This document shows positions 1 to 5,524 of a stretch of DNA of 5,524 nt, piece after piece. A program made the position numbers and the translations under genes. The stretch spans positions 1-5,524 of the forward strand of contig JAQGKJ010000824.1 of NCBI GenBank assembly GCA_028290165.1, written 5' to 3'. This DNA comes from Bradyrhizobium sp. (GTDB taxonomy: Bacteria > Pseudomonadota > Alphaproteobacteria > Rhizobiales > Xanthobacteraceae). How positions within the stretch are numbered: position 1 is the first letter of the stretch; each line of letters begins with the position of its first letter. The notes under the pieces were generated by a model that was not told the origin of the DNA, did no database searches, and worked only from the letters and a program-made list of their open reading frames with translations.

Positions 1-1153
1 CGGTGGCGAGGCCGGCGGCGAAGGTCACCGCGTGCTGCTCGGCAATGCCGACATCGAAGGTGCGCGTCGGGAAGGCTTTGGCGAACAGGTCGATCCCGGT
101 GCCGGACGGCATCGCCGCGGTGATGCCAACGATCTTGTCGTCCTTCTCGGCTTCCTTGACCAGGCTGGCGCCGAACACGTTCTGGTAGGACGGCGCATTC
201 GGCTTGGACTTGGCCTGGGCGCCGGTCGCGACGTCGAACTTGACCACGGCGTGGTACTTGTCGGCGGAGGCTTCCGCCGGGCCGTAGCCCTTGCCCTTCT
301 GGGTGACGACGTGAACCAGGATCGGGCCGGTTTCCATGTCGCGGACGTTCTTCAGCACCGGCAGCAGGTGGTCGAGGTTGTGGCCGTCGATCGGGCCGAC
401 ATAATAGAAGCCGAGTTCCTCGAACAGCGTGCCGCCGCCGACCATGAAGCCGCGGGAATATTCTTCGACACGGTTGGCGCGGTCGGCCAGCACCTTCGGC
501 AGACGCTTGTTGATCTGTTTTGCGGCCTCGCGCAGCGAGCGGTAGGTCTTGCCGGAATAGAGGCGCGACAGGTAGGCCGACATCGCGCCGACGGGCGGGG
601 CGATCGACATGTCGTTGTCGTTGAGGATGACGATCAGCCGGGAGTTCATCGCGCCGGCGTTGTTCATCGCCTCGTAGGCCATGCCCGCGGACATCGCGCC
701 GTCGCCGATCACGGCAATGACGTTGTTCTTGCCGCCGGAGAGGTCGCGCGCCACGGCCATGCCAAGCGCAGCCGAGATCGAGGTCGAGGAATGGGCGGCG
801 CCAAATGGGTCGTAATCGCTCTCGGTCCGTTTGGTGAAACCGGAGAGCCCGCCGCCGGTGCGCAGCGTGCGGATGCGGTCGCGGCGGCCGGTCAGGATTT
901 TGTGCGGGTAGGCCTGATGGCCGACGTCCCAGACCAGACGATCGCGCGGGGTGTCGAAGATGTAATGGATCGCGGTGGTCAGTTCGACGACGCCGAGGCC
1001 GGCACCGAAATGTCCGCCGGTGACCGAGACCGCATCGATGGTTTCCTGGCGCAGTTCGTCGGCAACCTGCTGGACTTGTTCCACCTTGAGCCGACGCAAG
1101 TCGTCCGGGGTTCGGATGGTATCGAGAAGCGGCGTTTTGCTAAATGTGGTCAC
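1..1153 (-). CDS. dxs: 1-deoxy-D-xylulose-5-phosphate synthase, N-terminal 384 codons (3' end outside the window)
   Basis: This thiamine-diphosphate enzyme condenses pyruvate and glyceraldehyde 3-phosphate to 1-deoxy-D-xylulose 5-phosphate. It is the first step of the MEP isoprenoid pathway and also feeds thiamine and pyridoxal synthesis; it is cytoplasmic. Translated on the minus strand it begins [19 protein letters not shown]. It carries GGHFGAG (His48), GHQAYPHK (His79), AAHSSTSIS (His121), the cofactor motif GDGAMSAG (Gly150-Gly152) followed by NNAG, and AEQHAVTF with the catalytic Glu372. These positions match E. coli DXS within about two residues. The frame is intact to the left edge, and roughly 250 more codons are expected beyond it. 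I chose GTG at 1153 because the family's start aligns there and GGAA lies 7 nt upstream. An in-frame ATG at 1174 would add seven residues (MQNWNIA) but has no visible ribosome-binding site and sits in a hairpin. The long gap from xseB suggests a separate promoter. Confidence 0.97.
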   Translation of the reverse strand, partial: MTTFSKTPLLDTIRTPDDLRRLKVEQVQQVADELRQETIDAVSVTGGHFGAGLGVVELTTAIHYIFDTPRDRLVWDVGHQAYPHKILTGRRDRIRTLRTGGGLSGFTKRTESDYDPFGAAHSSTSISAALGMAVARDLSGGKNNVIAVIGDGAMSAGMAYEAMNNAGAMNSRLIVILNDNDMSIAPPVGAMSAYLSRLYSGKTYRSLREAAKQINKRLPKVLADRANRVEEYSRGFMVGGGTLFEELGFYYVGPIDGHNLDHLLPVLKNVRDMETGPILVHVVTQKGKGYGPAEASADKYHAVVKFDVATGAQAKSKPNAPSYQNVFGASLVKEAEKDDKIVGITAAMPSGTGIDLFAKAFPTRTFDVGIAEQHAVTFAAGLAT

Positions 1154-1171
1154 GGCGATATTCCAATTTTG

Positions 1172-1197
1172 CATGTCGGGATTAACGGCCCGACGTG
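1172..1197 (-). promoter_or_regulatory. Small hairpin just upstream of dxs, covering its alternative ATG
   Basis: A perfect 6-bp inverted repeat (GTCGGG at 1175-1180, CCCGAC at 1189-1194) encloses an 8-nt loop. After one mismatch, two more pairs (1172/1197 and 1173/1196) extend it. In the minus-strand transcript the foot of the stem contains the ATG at 1172-1174. The GTG start at 1151-1153 and its GGAA remain outside and unpaired. This may disfavour initiation at the ATG or tune dxs translation, but such a short stem can arise by chance in GC-rich DNA. Confidence 0.35.
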
Positions 1198-1301
1198 AGA
1201 CGGAGTGCGCATTAACTACGCAGCGAAAACCCAGACGCCGGACGCCACCTGAGCAGGCCGAAGCCCGGTTTGAGAGGCTAGATGCGCTCCGGATCGTTCA
1301 A

Positions 1302-1317
1302 TGTGATGTATATCACC
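1302..1317. promoter_or_regulatory. Candidate Crp/Fnr-family binding site upstream of dxs
   Basis: The 16-mer TGTGATGTATATCACC contains the perfect dyad GTGAT-N4-ATCAC (1303-1307 and 1312-1316). The spacing is that of Crp/Fnr-family operators: Crp is TGTGA-N6-TCACA and FixK/Fnr is TTGAT-N4-ATCAA. The half-site G at 1303 is closer to Crp than to FixK. It lies about 150 bp upstream of the dxs GTG start in a locally AT-richer stretch. A TTGAAC element (complement of 1296-1301) follows immediately on the minus strand and could be a -35 box, but I found no convincing -10 at 16-18 nt. Which regulator binds, if any, is inferred. Confidence 0.4.
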
Positions 1318-1447
1318 TTTGGCGATTTCACCCTTCTCCGTCATTTTTATCAGCTAATTGAAGTACTTACTGCCACGAGAAACCCGCTTCAGCCCGCCTT
1401 CAACAGCCCATAGCCGCTAAAGCTTTACACTAAAGCCACGGCCAAAG

Positions 1448-1483
1448 CCAACCCACCGGGGTCGTAACGCGCCGGTGGGTTGG
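1448..1483 (-). terminator. Strong hairpin, probable terminator downstream of xseB
   Basis: CCAACCCACCGG (1448-1459) and CCGGTGGGTTGG (1472-1483) form a perfect 12-bp stem around a 12-nt loop. It lies 135 bp downstream of the xseB stop on the minus strand and about 295 bp upstream of dxs. In the minus-strand transcript the stem is followed by CTTTGGCC, a poor U-tract; on the plus strand there is no T-run at all. Intrinsic termination is therefore possible but not certain. The hairpin may instead be a processing or stability element. Confidence 0.45.
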
Positions 1484-1539
1484 GTACTGGGGCTGCGTTC
1501 AACCCCTATGGCGGGGCGTTCGTTCCAAATCGGCGGTAT

Positions 1540-1562
1540 TTGCGCGGCCGGAGGTCGCGCAA
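1540..1562. repeat. Inverted repeat, 7-bp arms
   Basis: TTGCGCG (1540-1546) and CGCGCAA (1556-1562) are perfect complements around a 9-nt loop. It lies 56 bp after the xseB stop in the direction of transcription. There is no T-run on either side, so it is not a canonical terminator by itself. Confidence 0.4.
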
Positions 1563-1573
1563 TATTCTCGCTT

Positions 1574-1589
1574 ATTGCTGGGGAGCAAT
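1574..1589. repeat. Inverted repeat, 6-bp arms with GGGG/CCCC loop
   Basis: ATTGCT (1574-1579) and AGCAAT (1584-1589) form a perfect 6-bp stem with a tetraloop (GGGG on plus, CCCC on minus). It lies 28 bp past the xseB stop and is the hairpin closest to that gene with a sound loop. It could protect the mRNA 3' end; the function is inferred. Confidence 0.35.
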
Positions 1590-1617
1590 GTGCGTCTCGA
1601 CCCCGTGGGGCCGGTCG

Positions 1618-1869
1618 TCACTGAACGTCGAGCGGCTCGGTTCCCGTCGCTTGGCCGTTGGCGTCGGTGGTGATCTTGTCGACCCGCGCCTCGGCCTGCC
1701 GCAGCAGTTCCTCGCACCGGCGCTTGAGCGACTCGCCGCGCTCATAGATGGCCACCGATTCCTCCAGCGGAACCTTGCCGTCCTCGAGCCGCTTGACGAT
1801 CGATTCAAGTTCCTCGATCGCGCGCTCGAAGCTCAGCTTCCTCACGTCCACTTGGGTGTTTTCGGCCAT
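1618..1869 (-). CDS. xseB: Exodeoxyribonuclease VII small subunit
   Basis: XseB is the small subunit of exonuclease VII. Several copies bind the catalytic XseA subunit, and the complex degrades single-stranded DNA from both ends during mismatch and damage repair in the cytoplasm. The 83-residue product has the usual family length. It shows the characteristic helical pattern: LSFERAIEELESIVKRLEDG (residues 12-31), then VPLEESVAIYERGESL (33-48), then a charged helix to about residue 66. The C-terminal tail (67-83) is polar and probably disordered. The ATG at 1869 is preceded by GGGAAAG (complement of 1874-1880), a plausible ribosome-binding site. The gene starts 72 bp after the stop of the deacetylase-like gene on the same strand, so cotranscription is possible. 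xseA is not in the window, as is common outside gamma-proteobacteria. The neighbourhood with dxs recalls E. coli, where xseB, ispA and dxs are adjacent. Confidence 0.96.
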   Translation of the reverse strand: MAENTQVDVRKLSFERAIEELESIVKRLEDGKVPLEESVAIYERGESLKRRCEELLRQAEARVDKITTDANGQATGTEPLDVQ

Positions 1870-1941
1870 ATCGCTTTCCCAGATGCGCCCTCATTCCGGC
1901 GCCGACCTAAATGAATTGATGCGGGCTCATTATGGCGGACT

Positions 1942-2871
1942 TCACGCACCCATCAATGCGGTGACGTGTTCGGCGACCGATTCCTGCAGGCCTTGCAGAT
2001 CATAGCCGCCCTCGAGCACCGAGACAATTCGCCCCTCCGCGCTTCTATCGGCGATATCCACCAGCTTGCGCGTGACCCAGCCAAAATCCTCCGCCCTGAG
2101 ATTGAGCGAGGCCAGCGGATCGCGGTAGTGCGCGTCGAAGCCGGCGGAGACGACGATCAGTTCGGGGGCGAATTTCTGCAGTTGCGGCAGGATCACGTTC
2201 TCGAACGCCGCGCGGAACTTGGCGCTGCCGTCTTCGGACGCCAGCGGCGCATTGACGATGGTGTCATGCTCGCCGCGCTCGCTGGAGGCGCCGGTGCCGG
2301 GAAACAACGGCATCTGGTGCGTCGAGCAATACATCACCGTCGGATCGGCCCAGAAAATATCCTGGGTGCCGTTGCCGTGATGGACGTCGAAATCGACGAT
2401 CGCCGCACGGGCGATGCCGTACTTGCGCTGCGCGTGTCGCGCGGCGATCGCGGCGTTATCGAAAAAGCAAAAGCCCATTGGTTTCGCAATTTCGGCGTGA
2501 TGGCCGGGCGGACGCATCGCGACAAACGCGTTGTCGTGGGCGCCGGACATCACAGCGTCGGTGGCGGCAACCGCCCCGCCGACACCGCGCATCACCGCCT
2601 CCCAGGTGCCGGGGGACATCGACGTATCGCCGTCGATATAGATCAGGCCCGTCGTCGGCGCGATATGCCGGAGTTCCCCGACGTAATGCTCGCTATGACA
2701 GAGCGTGACCGAATCCAGACTGCCTTCCGGCGCCTCGCCGCGCACGAGGGCGTTGAAACGCGCTTGGGCGAGCACCTGGTTGACTGCGCGTATCCGGTCG
2801 GGTCGTTCGGGGTGCCCTGACGGCGTCAAATGGTCGAGGCTTGCCGGATGCGTAAGAAGAAGCGTCGTCAT
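1942..2871 (-). CDS. Histone deacetylase-family (class II-like) zinc amidohydrolase
   Basis: This cytoplasmic zinc hydrolase belongs to the arginase/deacetylase fold, with eukaryotic class II HDACs, bacterial HDAC-like amidohydrolases, acetylpolyamine amidohydrolases and AcuC. The 309 residues form a single deacetylase domain without signal peptide or membrane segments. Visible motifs are HPERPDR (20-26), RPPGHHAE (120-127, with the tandem histidines 124 and 125), FCFFDNAAIAA (134-144), DFDVHHGNGTQDIFW (160-174), SAGFDAH (242-248) and LEGGYD (286-291). By family knowledge, Asp162, His164 and Asp246 bind zinc and Tyr290 is the catalytic tyrosine. All are present, so the enzyme should be active. 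The ATG at 2871 has AGGACAG (complement of 2875-2881) just upstream. The substrate cannot be read from sequence: acetyl-lysine on proteins, acetylpolyamine or another small acyl-amide are all possible. It sits directly upstream of xseB, but no functional link is evident. Confidence 0.93.
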   Translation of the reverse strand: MTTLLLTHPASLDHLTPSGHPERPDRIRAVNQVLAQARFNALVRGEAPEGSLDSVTLCHSEHYVGELRHIAPTTGLIYIDGDTSMSPGTWEAVMRGVGGAVAATDAVMSGAHDNAFVAMRPPGHHAEIAKPMGFCFFDNAAIAARHAQRKYGIARAAIVDFDVHHGNGTQDIFWADPTVMYCSTHQMPLFPGTGASSERGEHDTIVNAPLASEDGSAKFRAAFENVILPQLQKFAPELIVVSAGFDAHYRDPLASLNLRAEDFGWVTRKLVDIADRSAEGRIVSVLEGGYDLQGLQESVAEHVTALMGA

Positions 2872-2874
2872 GCA

Positions 2875-2897
2875 CTGTCCTGGCGCGTTAACCGCGC
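2875..2897 (-). promoter_or_regulatory. Ribosome-binding site and adjoining hairpin of the deacetylase-like gene
   Basis: AGGACAG (complement of 2875-2881) lies 3 nt before the ATG at 2871. Its core AGGA is at normal Shine-Dalgarno distance and supports that start. Just upstream in the transcript, GCGCG/CGCGC (2883-2887 and 2893-2897) form a perfect 5-bp stem with a 5-nt loop. The hairpin leaves the ribosome-binding site open; whether it has a role is unknown. Confidence 0.4.
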
Positions 2898-2951
2898 TTT
2901 GCGAGAAGGGGCTAATCTAGGGGGTCGCCGGCCGCTCGGAAAGAGCCATGA

Positions 2952-2999
2952 CCAAGGCTTTGCATTTCAAACACTTTGCATTTCCAAGGCTTTGTATTT
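2952..2999. repeat. Three tandem copies of a 16-bp unit
   Basis: The units occupy 2952-2967 (CCAAGGCTTTGCATTT), 2968-2983 (CAAACACTTTGCATTT) and 2984-2999 (CCAAGGCTTTGTATTT). Units 1 and 3 differ at one base, and unit 2 differs from unit 1 at three bases, all in its first six. The array begins at the last base of the nucleotidase stop codon and fills the start of the 127-bp gap before the deacetylase-like gene. It is AT-richer than its surroundings. It has no internal dyad and so is unlikely to be a terminator. A slippage-generated minisatellite or a set of protein-binding half-sites spaced by 16 bp are the options. Confidence 0.75.
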
Positions 3000-4669
3000 C
3001 AGTTCATTCGCTGGATGCGGTCGGGTGTTGCGGGCGCGATCGGGCTATTGGCCTGGAAATAAGCGTACAAGGCATCGGCGTCATAGCCGCCATAGAGCTG
3101 TGCGGTGGCATCCTTCAGCACGCTGAAACCGTCGCCCCCGACCGCGAGATAATTGTTCACCGTCACCCGATAGTTTTGCGCAGGCTCGATGCGCGCTCCA
3201 TCGAGCGACATCCGATCGGCCGCCACGCGCTCGCCATAGGGTTTTGTTCCATCCCAGGCGTAGGTGAATCCCTTCGAGACCTGCAAGATTCGCGGCCGCT
3301 TCGGATCGAGCCATTGCTGCTCCAGCATATTCTTGATCTGCGTTCCCGTCAGCGTCAGCGTGACCAGCTGATTGCGGAACGGCTGGCTGGCGAACACATC
3401 GGCATAGGTCACCGCGCCATCCGGCTTCTTCGCAATATCGGTGCGGATGCCGCCGGGATTGGTGAACGCGATCACGGCCGCGCCATTGGCGTCCTTGATG
3501 GTCGCAGCCAGCTGGGCGTCGGCGATGATATCGCCGAGCGCGCTCTCGCCGGCCTCATTGGGCGTGCGCGACAGCGTGTCGGTGACCGCCCCCGCGCGGC
3601 GGTCGGCGATCGGCGCGGCAAGCCTGTCGTAGGATTCCAGCAAGGCGGTCTGCTCGGGATCGCTGGCATAGGTGCTTGTGCGGACGATGACGTTATCGGC
3701 CCTGGCGCTGATGACGTCGCGCGTGACGGGATCGAGCTTCAGGTCGATGGCGGTAACGATGGTGCCGTATTTGTCGCCTGAGGTGACCAGGCGTCCGTCG
3801 ATCTCGCAGACATAGGCCTGATGGGTGTGGCCGGAGATCACGACGTCGACCGCGCGATCGAATTTCTTCACGATCTCGACGATCGGTCCCGATATGCCCG
3901 GACATTCATTATAGTCGCCGGTCGGAAAGCCACCTTCATGGATCAGCACCACGATGGCCTCGACGCCGCGCGCCTTTAGTTCCGGCACCAGCGCGTTCAC
4001 GGTGTCGGCTTCGTCGCGGAATTCGAGACCGGCGACGCCCACCGGCGAGACGATGTCGGGCGTGCCCTTCAAGGTCAGGCCGATAAAGGCAACTGGAATG
4101 CCGTCGAATTCCCTGATCTCGTAGGCAGGAAAGATGGTCTTGCCCGTATTCCTGTCGAAGGTGGAGGCCGCGAGATAGTGAAACTTCGCACCGGGGAACG
4201 GGTGCGGCCCCTGGCATTTGTCTAGGGGATGACAACCGCCATTCTGCATCCGAAGCAATTCGTCCTTGCCCTCGTCGAATTCGTGATTGCCGACGGAGGC
4301 GACCTCGAGCCCCATCATCGAGAGCGATTCGATGGTGGGCTCGTCGTGGAACATCGCCGACAAAAACGGGCTGGCGCCGATCAGGTCTCCGGCCGCGACG
4401 AAGATGTTGTTTTTCGCGCCGGCGCGGAGCTCTCTGACCAATGTCGCCATGTGCTCGGCACCGCCGGCAGGGACCGCGATCTTCTTGGTCTTGTCGTCAG
4501 GATCGGCGATCCTGATGCCGCCCGCCGGCGGCCGAAGGTAGCCGTGGAAATCGTTGATGGCGAGAATTCGGACATCCACCGGCGCGGTCTGCGCGTCAGC
4601 GCGCGAGGCGGGCTCAAGCGCAAGCGCCAGCATCAGCGCAGCGAGGAGCGGACAAAGCGGATGTCTCAT
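2999..4669 (-). CDS. Secreted 5'-nucleotidase / UshA-type bifunctional metallophosphatase
   Basis: This is predicted to hydrolyse extracellular nucleotides (and perhaps UDP-sugars or cyclic nucleotides) to nucleosides and phosphate in the periplasm. The 556-residue protein starts with a signal peptide: MRHP, a hydrophobic core at about 8-18, and cleavage likely after ADA (residue 26). The N-terminal calcineurin-like metallophosphatase domain (about 32-290) has the metal-binding set NDFHG (Asp40, His42), AAGDLIG (Asp95), GNHEFD (Asn128, His129, Asp132), IHEGG (His244) and GHTH (His281, His283). The C-terminal 5'-nucleotidase domain (about 355-525) has NPGGIRTD (404-411), YADVFASQPF (422-431) and NNYLAVGGDGF (505-515). 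Cys146/Cys152 and Cys256/Cys288 are candidate disulfides in the exported protein. The open frame continues upstream to 5128 but there it overlaps the enoyl-CoA hydratase gene. ATG 4669 is chosen because the signal peptide begins there, though no good ribosome-binding site precedes it. The enoyl-CoA gene ends 47 bp upstream. Substrate preference is not determinable here. Confidence 0.93.
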   Translation of the reverse strand: MRHPLCPLLAALMLALALEPASRADAQTAPVDVRILAINDFHGYLRPPAGGIRIADPDDKTKKIAVPAGGAEHMATLVRELRAGAKNNIFVAAGDLIGASPFLSAMFHDEPTIESLSMMGLEVASVGNHEFDEGKDELLRMQNGGCHPLDKCQGPHPFPGAKFHYLAASTFDRNTGKTIFPAYEIREFDGIPVAFIGLTLKGTPDIVSPVGVAGLEFRDEADTVNALVPELKARGVEAIVVLIHEGGFPTGDYNECPGISGPIVEIVKKFDRAVDVVISGHTHQAYVCEIDGRLVTSGDKYGTIVTAIDLKLDPVTRDVISARADNVIVRTSTYASDPEQTALLESYDRLAAPIADRRAGAVTDTLSRTPNEAGESALGDIIADAQLAATIKDANGAAVIAFTNPGGIRTDIAKKPDGAVTYADVFASQPFRNQLVTLTLTGTQIKNMLEQQWLDPKRPRILQVSKGFTYAWDGTKPYGERVAADRMSLDGARIEPAQNYRVTVNNYLAVGGDGFSVLKDATAQLYGGYDADALYAYFQANSPIAPATPDRIQRMN

Positions 4670-4716
4670 GGCTTTATAATAGAGCGGCGGCACGACGATT
4701 TCACGATGGCTTCGCG

Positions 4717-5481
4717 TTACGCCTTCCTGCGCGAAAAGAACGCCTTGAATGCGGCGACCGCCTCCGCGGAGCGCATCCGTTCCCCGAACAGATGGCCCTC
4801 CTGGTCGATCCGCCGCGTCAGGTCTTCCGGCGGCAGTTTTAGAAGCTTGCGCGAGATCGCGACCGCTTCCGCCGGCAAAGCGCAGATCTCGCGCGCCACC
4901 TTGCGGGCCTCGGCTTCGGTATGGCCCGGCGCCACCACCACATTGACGAAGCCCGCGACGTGGGCGTCGTCGGCGCTGAATGTGCGGCCCATTACCAACA
5001 TCGCGAACGCACGCTGATGCCCCATCGTGCGCGGTATCAACAGGCTCGAGGCGCCTTCCGGAACCAGGCCGAGATGGATGAAGGGCGTCGAGAACGTCGC
5101 GGTCTTGCTGGCGAGGACGTAATCGCAATGGAACAGCATGGTGGTGCCGATGCCGATCGCGATGCCGTCGACCGCGGCGATGATCGGCTTGGTGTTGTGC
5201 GCCAGAGAATAGAGAAATTTTGTCGCGTTGGAGGCACGGGGCGCATCAGTATTGGAAGTGCCGTCGTTCAAAAAATCCTCGAGATCGTTGCCGGCGCTAA
5301 ATACCCCCGAGCCGCCGGTGATGATCATGCAACGGATCGCCGGATTGTTCTGCGCGGTGTCGATGGCATCGCTCATGGCGCGATACATCTCCTGCGTGAT
5401 CGCGTTCTTCTTCTCGGGCCGTCGCAGCTTGATCACGCGCGTTGCGTCTTCGTCGGTGACTATCAGGTGCCCGGTGGTCAT
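4717..5481 (-). CDS. Enoyl-CoA hydratase/isomerase (crotonase) family protein, ECI2/PECI-like
   Basis: This 254-residue protein is a single crotonase domain of usual length that acts on acyl-CoA thioesters in the cytoplasm. Family features are RPEKKNAIT (21-29), the oxyanion-hole segment FSAGNDLEDF (61-70), KPIIAAVDGIAIGIGTTMLF (98-117), HCDYVLAS (118-125) and FSTPFIHLGLVPEGASSLL (130-148). The Glu that corresponds to rat hydratase Glu144 is Thr114, and the Glu164 position is Phe134, so the two standard hydratase bases are absent. Glu142 in the PEG motif sits where ECI2/PECI-type delta3,delta2-enoyl-CoA isomerases carry their base. I infer an isomerase or other non-hydratase reaction, despite the usual 'enoyl-CoA hydratase' label. 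The ATG at 5481 has GAGGAC (complement of 5488-5493) 6 nt upstream. The 43 bp to the window edge shows no further gene. The nucleotidase gene follows after 47 bp, possibly in one transcript. Confidence 0.92.
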   Translation of the reverse strand: MTTGHLIVTDEDATRVIKLRRPEKKNAITQEMYRAMSDAIDTAQNNPAIRCMIITGGSGVFSAGNDLEDFLNDGTSNTDAPRASNATKFLYSLAHNTKPIIAAVDGIAIGIGTTMLFHCDYVLASKTATFSTPFIHLGLVPEGASSLLIPRTMGHQRAFAMLVMGRTFSADDAHVAGFVNVVVAPGHTEAEARKVAREICALPAEAVAISRKLLKLPPEDLTRRIDQEGHLFGERMRSAEAVAAFKAFFSRRKA

Positions 5482-5524
5482 GGCGCGGTCCTCGAAAAAC
5501 GAGCGGCAAAGGTACCGCTGGCGA

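Larger units (their letters stand above)
1175..1617. other. xseB-dxs intergenic region (443 bp), no gene supported
   Basis: No open frame here has a credible protein or start site. The frames that enter it are antisense or frame-shifted continuations of xseB. Between about 1300 and 1430 the DNA is AT-richer than the genes, and it includes the palindromes AAGTACTT (1361-1368) and TAAAGCTTTA (1418-1427) plus the Crp/Fnr-like dyad. This part probably carries the dxs promoter. The half nearer xseB (1448-1610) is GC-rich and holds a series of inverted repeats annotated separately. I see no tRNA, no recognised riboswitch and no known sRNA. Confidence 0.6.

Noticed and set aside
32..1198. 388-codon open frame on the plus strand
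   Set aside because: It lies antisense to dxs, whose motifs are unmistakable. Its product is a low-complexity, Gly/Ala/Val/Arg/Asp-rich sequence typical of a shadow frame in GC-rich DNA, with no recognisable domain.
1418..1427. Palindrome TAAAGCTTTA with a nearby repeated CTAAAG
   Set aside because: A 10-bp AT-rich palindrome is too short to assign, and no promoter with proper -35/-10 spacing could be built around it.
1480..1914. 144-codon plus-strand open frame across xseB
   Set aside because: It is antisense to xseB, which fully explains the coding signal. The part in the intergenic region runs through the hairpins.
1966..2820. 284-codon open frame on the plus strand
   Set aside because: It is antisense to the deacetylase-like gene and reads as an arginine/glycine-rich shadow with no domain.
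2872..2998. Search for a terminator after the nucleotidase gene
   Set aside because: The gap has only the tandem repeat and a 5-bp hairpin next to the following gene's ribosome-binding site. No stem followed by a T-run was seen, so no terminator is called.
2948..3781. 277-codon plus-strand open frame, its N-terminus encoded by the 16-bp repeats
   Set aside because: It is antisense to the 5'-nucleotidase. The repetitive N-terminus merely reflects the tandem DNA repeat, and the rest looks like a shadow.
4229..5017. 262-codon plus-strand open frame
   Set aside because: It is antisense to the nucleotidase N-terminus and the crotonase-family gene. No recognisable protein.
4670..5128. N-terminal extension of the nucleotidase frame on the minus strand, giving a 709-residue product
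   Set aside because: It overlaps the enoyl-CoA hydratase family gene in another frame, has Arg/Gly-rich shadow composition, and would bury the signal peptide that begins at 4669.

Overview
The window is a GC-rich stretch of ordinary chromosome from an alphaproteobacterium, most likely of the Bradyrhizobium/Rhodopseudomonas/Nitrobacter group. This placement comes from recalled resemblance of the DXS N-terminus to bradyrhizobial DXS and from the HDAC-family gene, xseB, dxs order. No search was run. I see no mobile element, CRISPR array, rRNA or tRNA gene, and nothing that looks like an undescribed multi-gene system.

All five supported genes lie on the minus strand, so transcription runs from high to low coordinates. 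In that order they are: an enoyl-CoA hydratase/isomerase family protein (5481-4717); a secreted UshA-type 5'-nucleotidase/metallophosphatase (4669-2999); a class II histone-deacetylase-like amidohydrolase (2871-1942); the exodeoxyribonuclease VII small subunit xseB (1869-1618); and dxs, 1-deoxy-D-xylulose-5-phosphate synthase (from 1153, running off the left edge). The first two are 47 bp apart and may be cotranscribed. The deacetylase and xseB are 72 bp apart and may also be cotranscribed. dxs is separated from xseB by more than 440 bp and probably has its own promoter.

The non-coding DNA holds most of the unexplained structure. The xseB-dxs gap contains three perfect inverted repeats; the strongest (12-bp arms) may be a terminator. 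It also holds a Crp/Fnr-type palindrome and a small hairpin that covers the upstream alternative ATG of dxs. A threefold 16-bp tandem repeat lies at the 3' end of the nucleotidase gene.

The genes have largely unrelated jobs: isoprenoid precursor synthesis (dxs), DNA repair (xseB), deacetylation, periplasmic nucleotide salvage, and acyl-CoA metabolism. The most specific protein-level point is that the crotonase-family enzyme lacks both standard hydratase glutamates and resembles the peroxisomal delta3,delta2-enoyl-CoA isomerase (ECI2/PECI) type. Long open frames on the plus strand, and the long 5' extension of the nucleotidase frame, are shadows of these genes.
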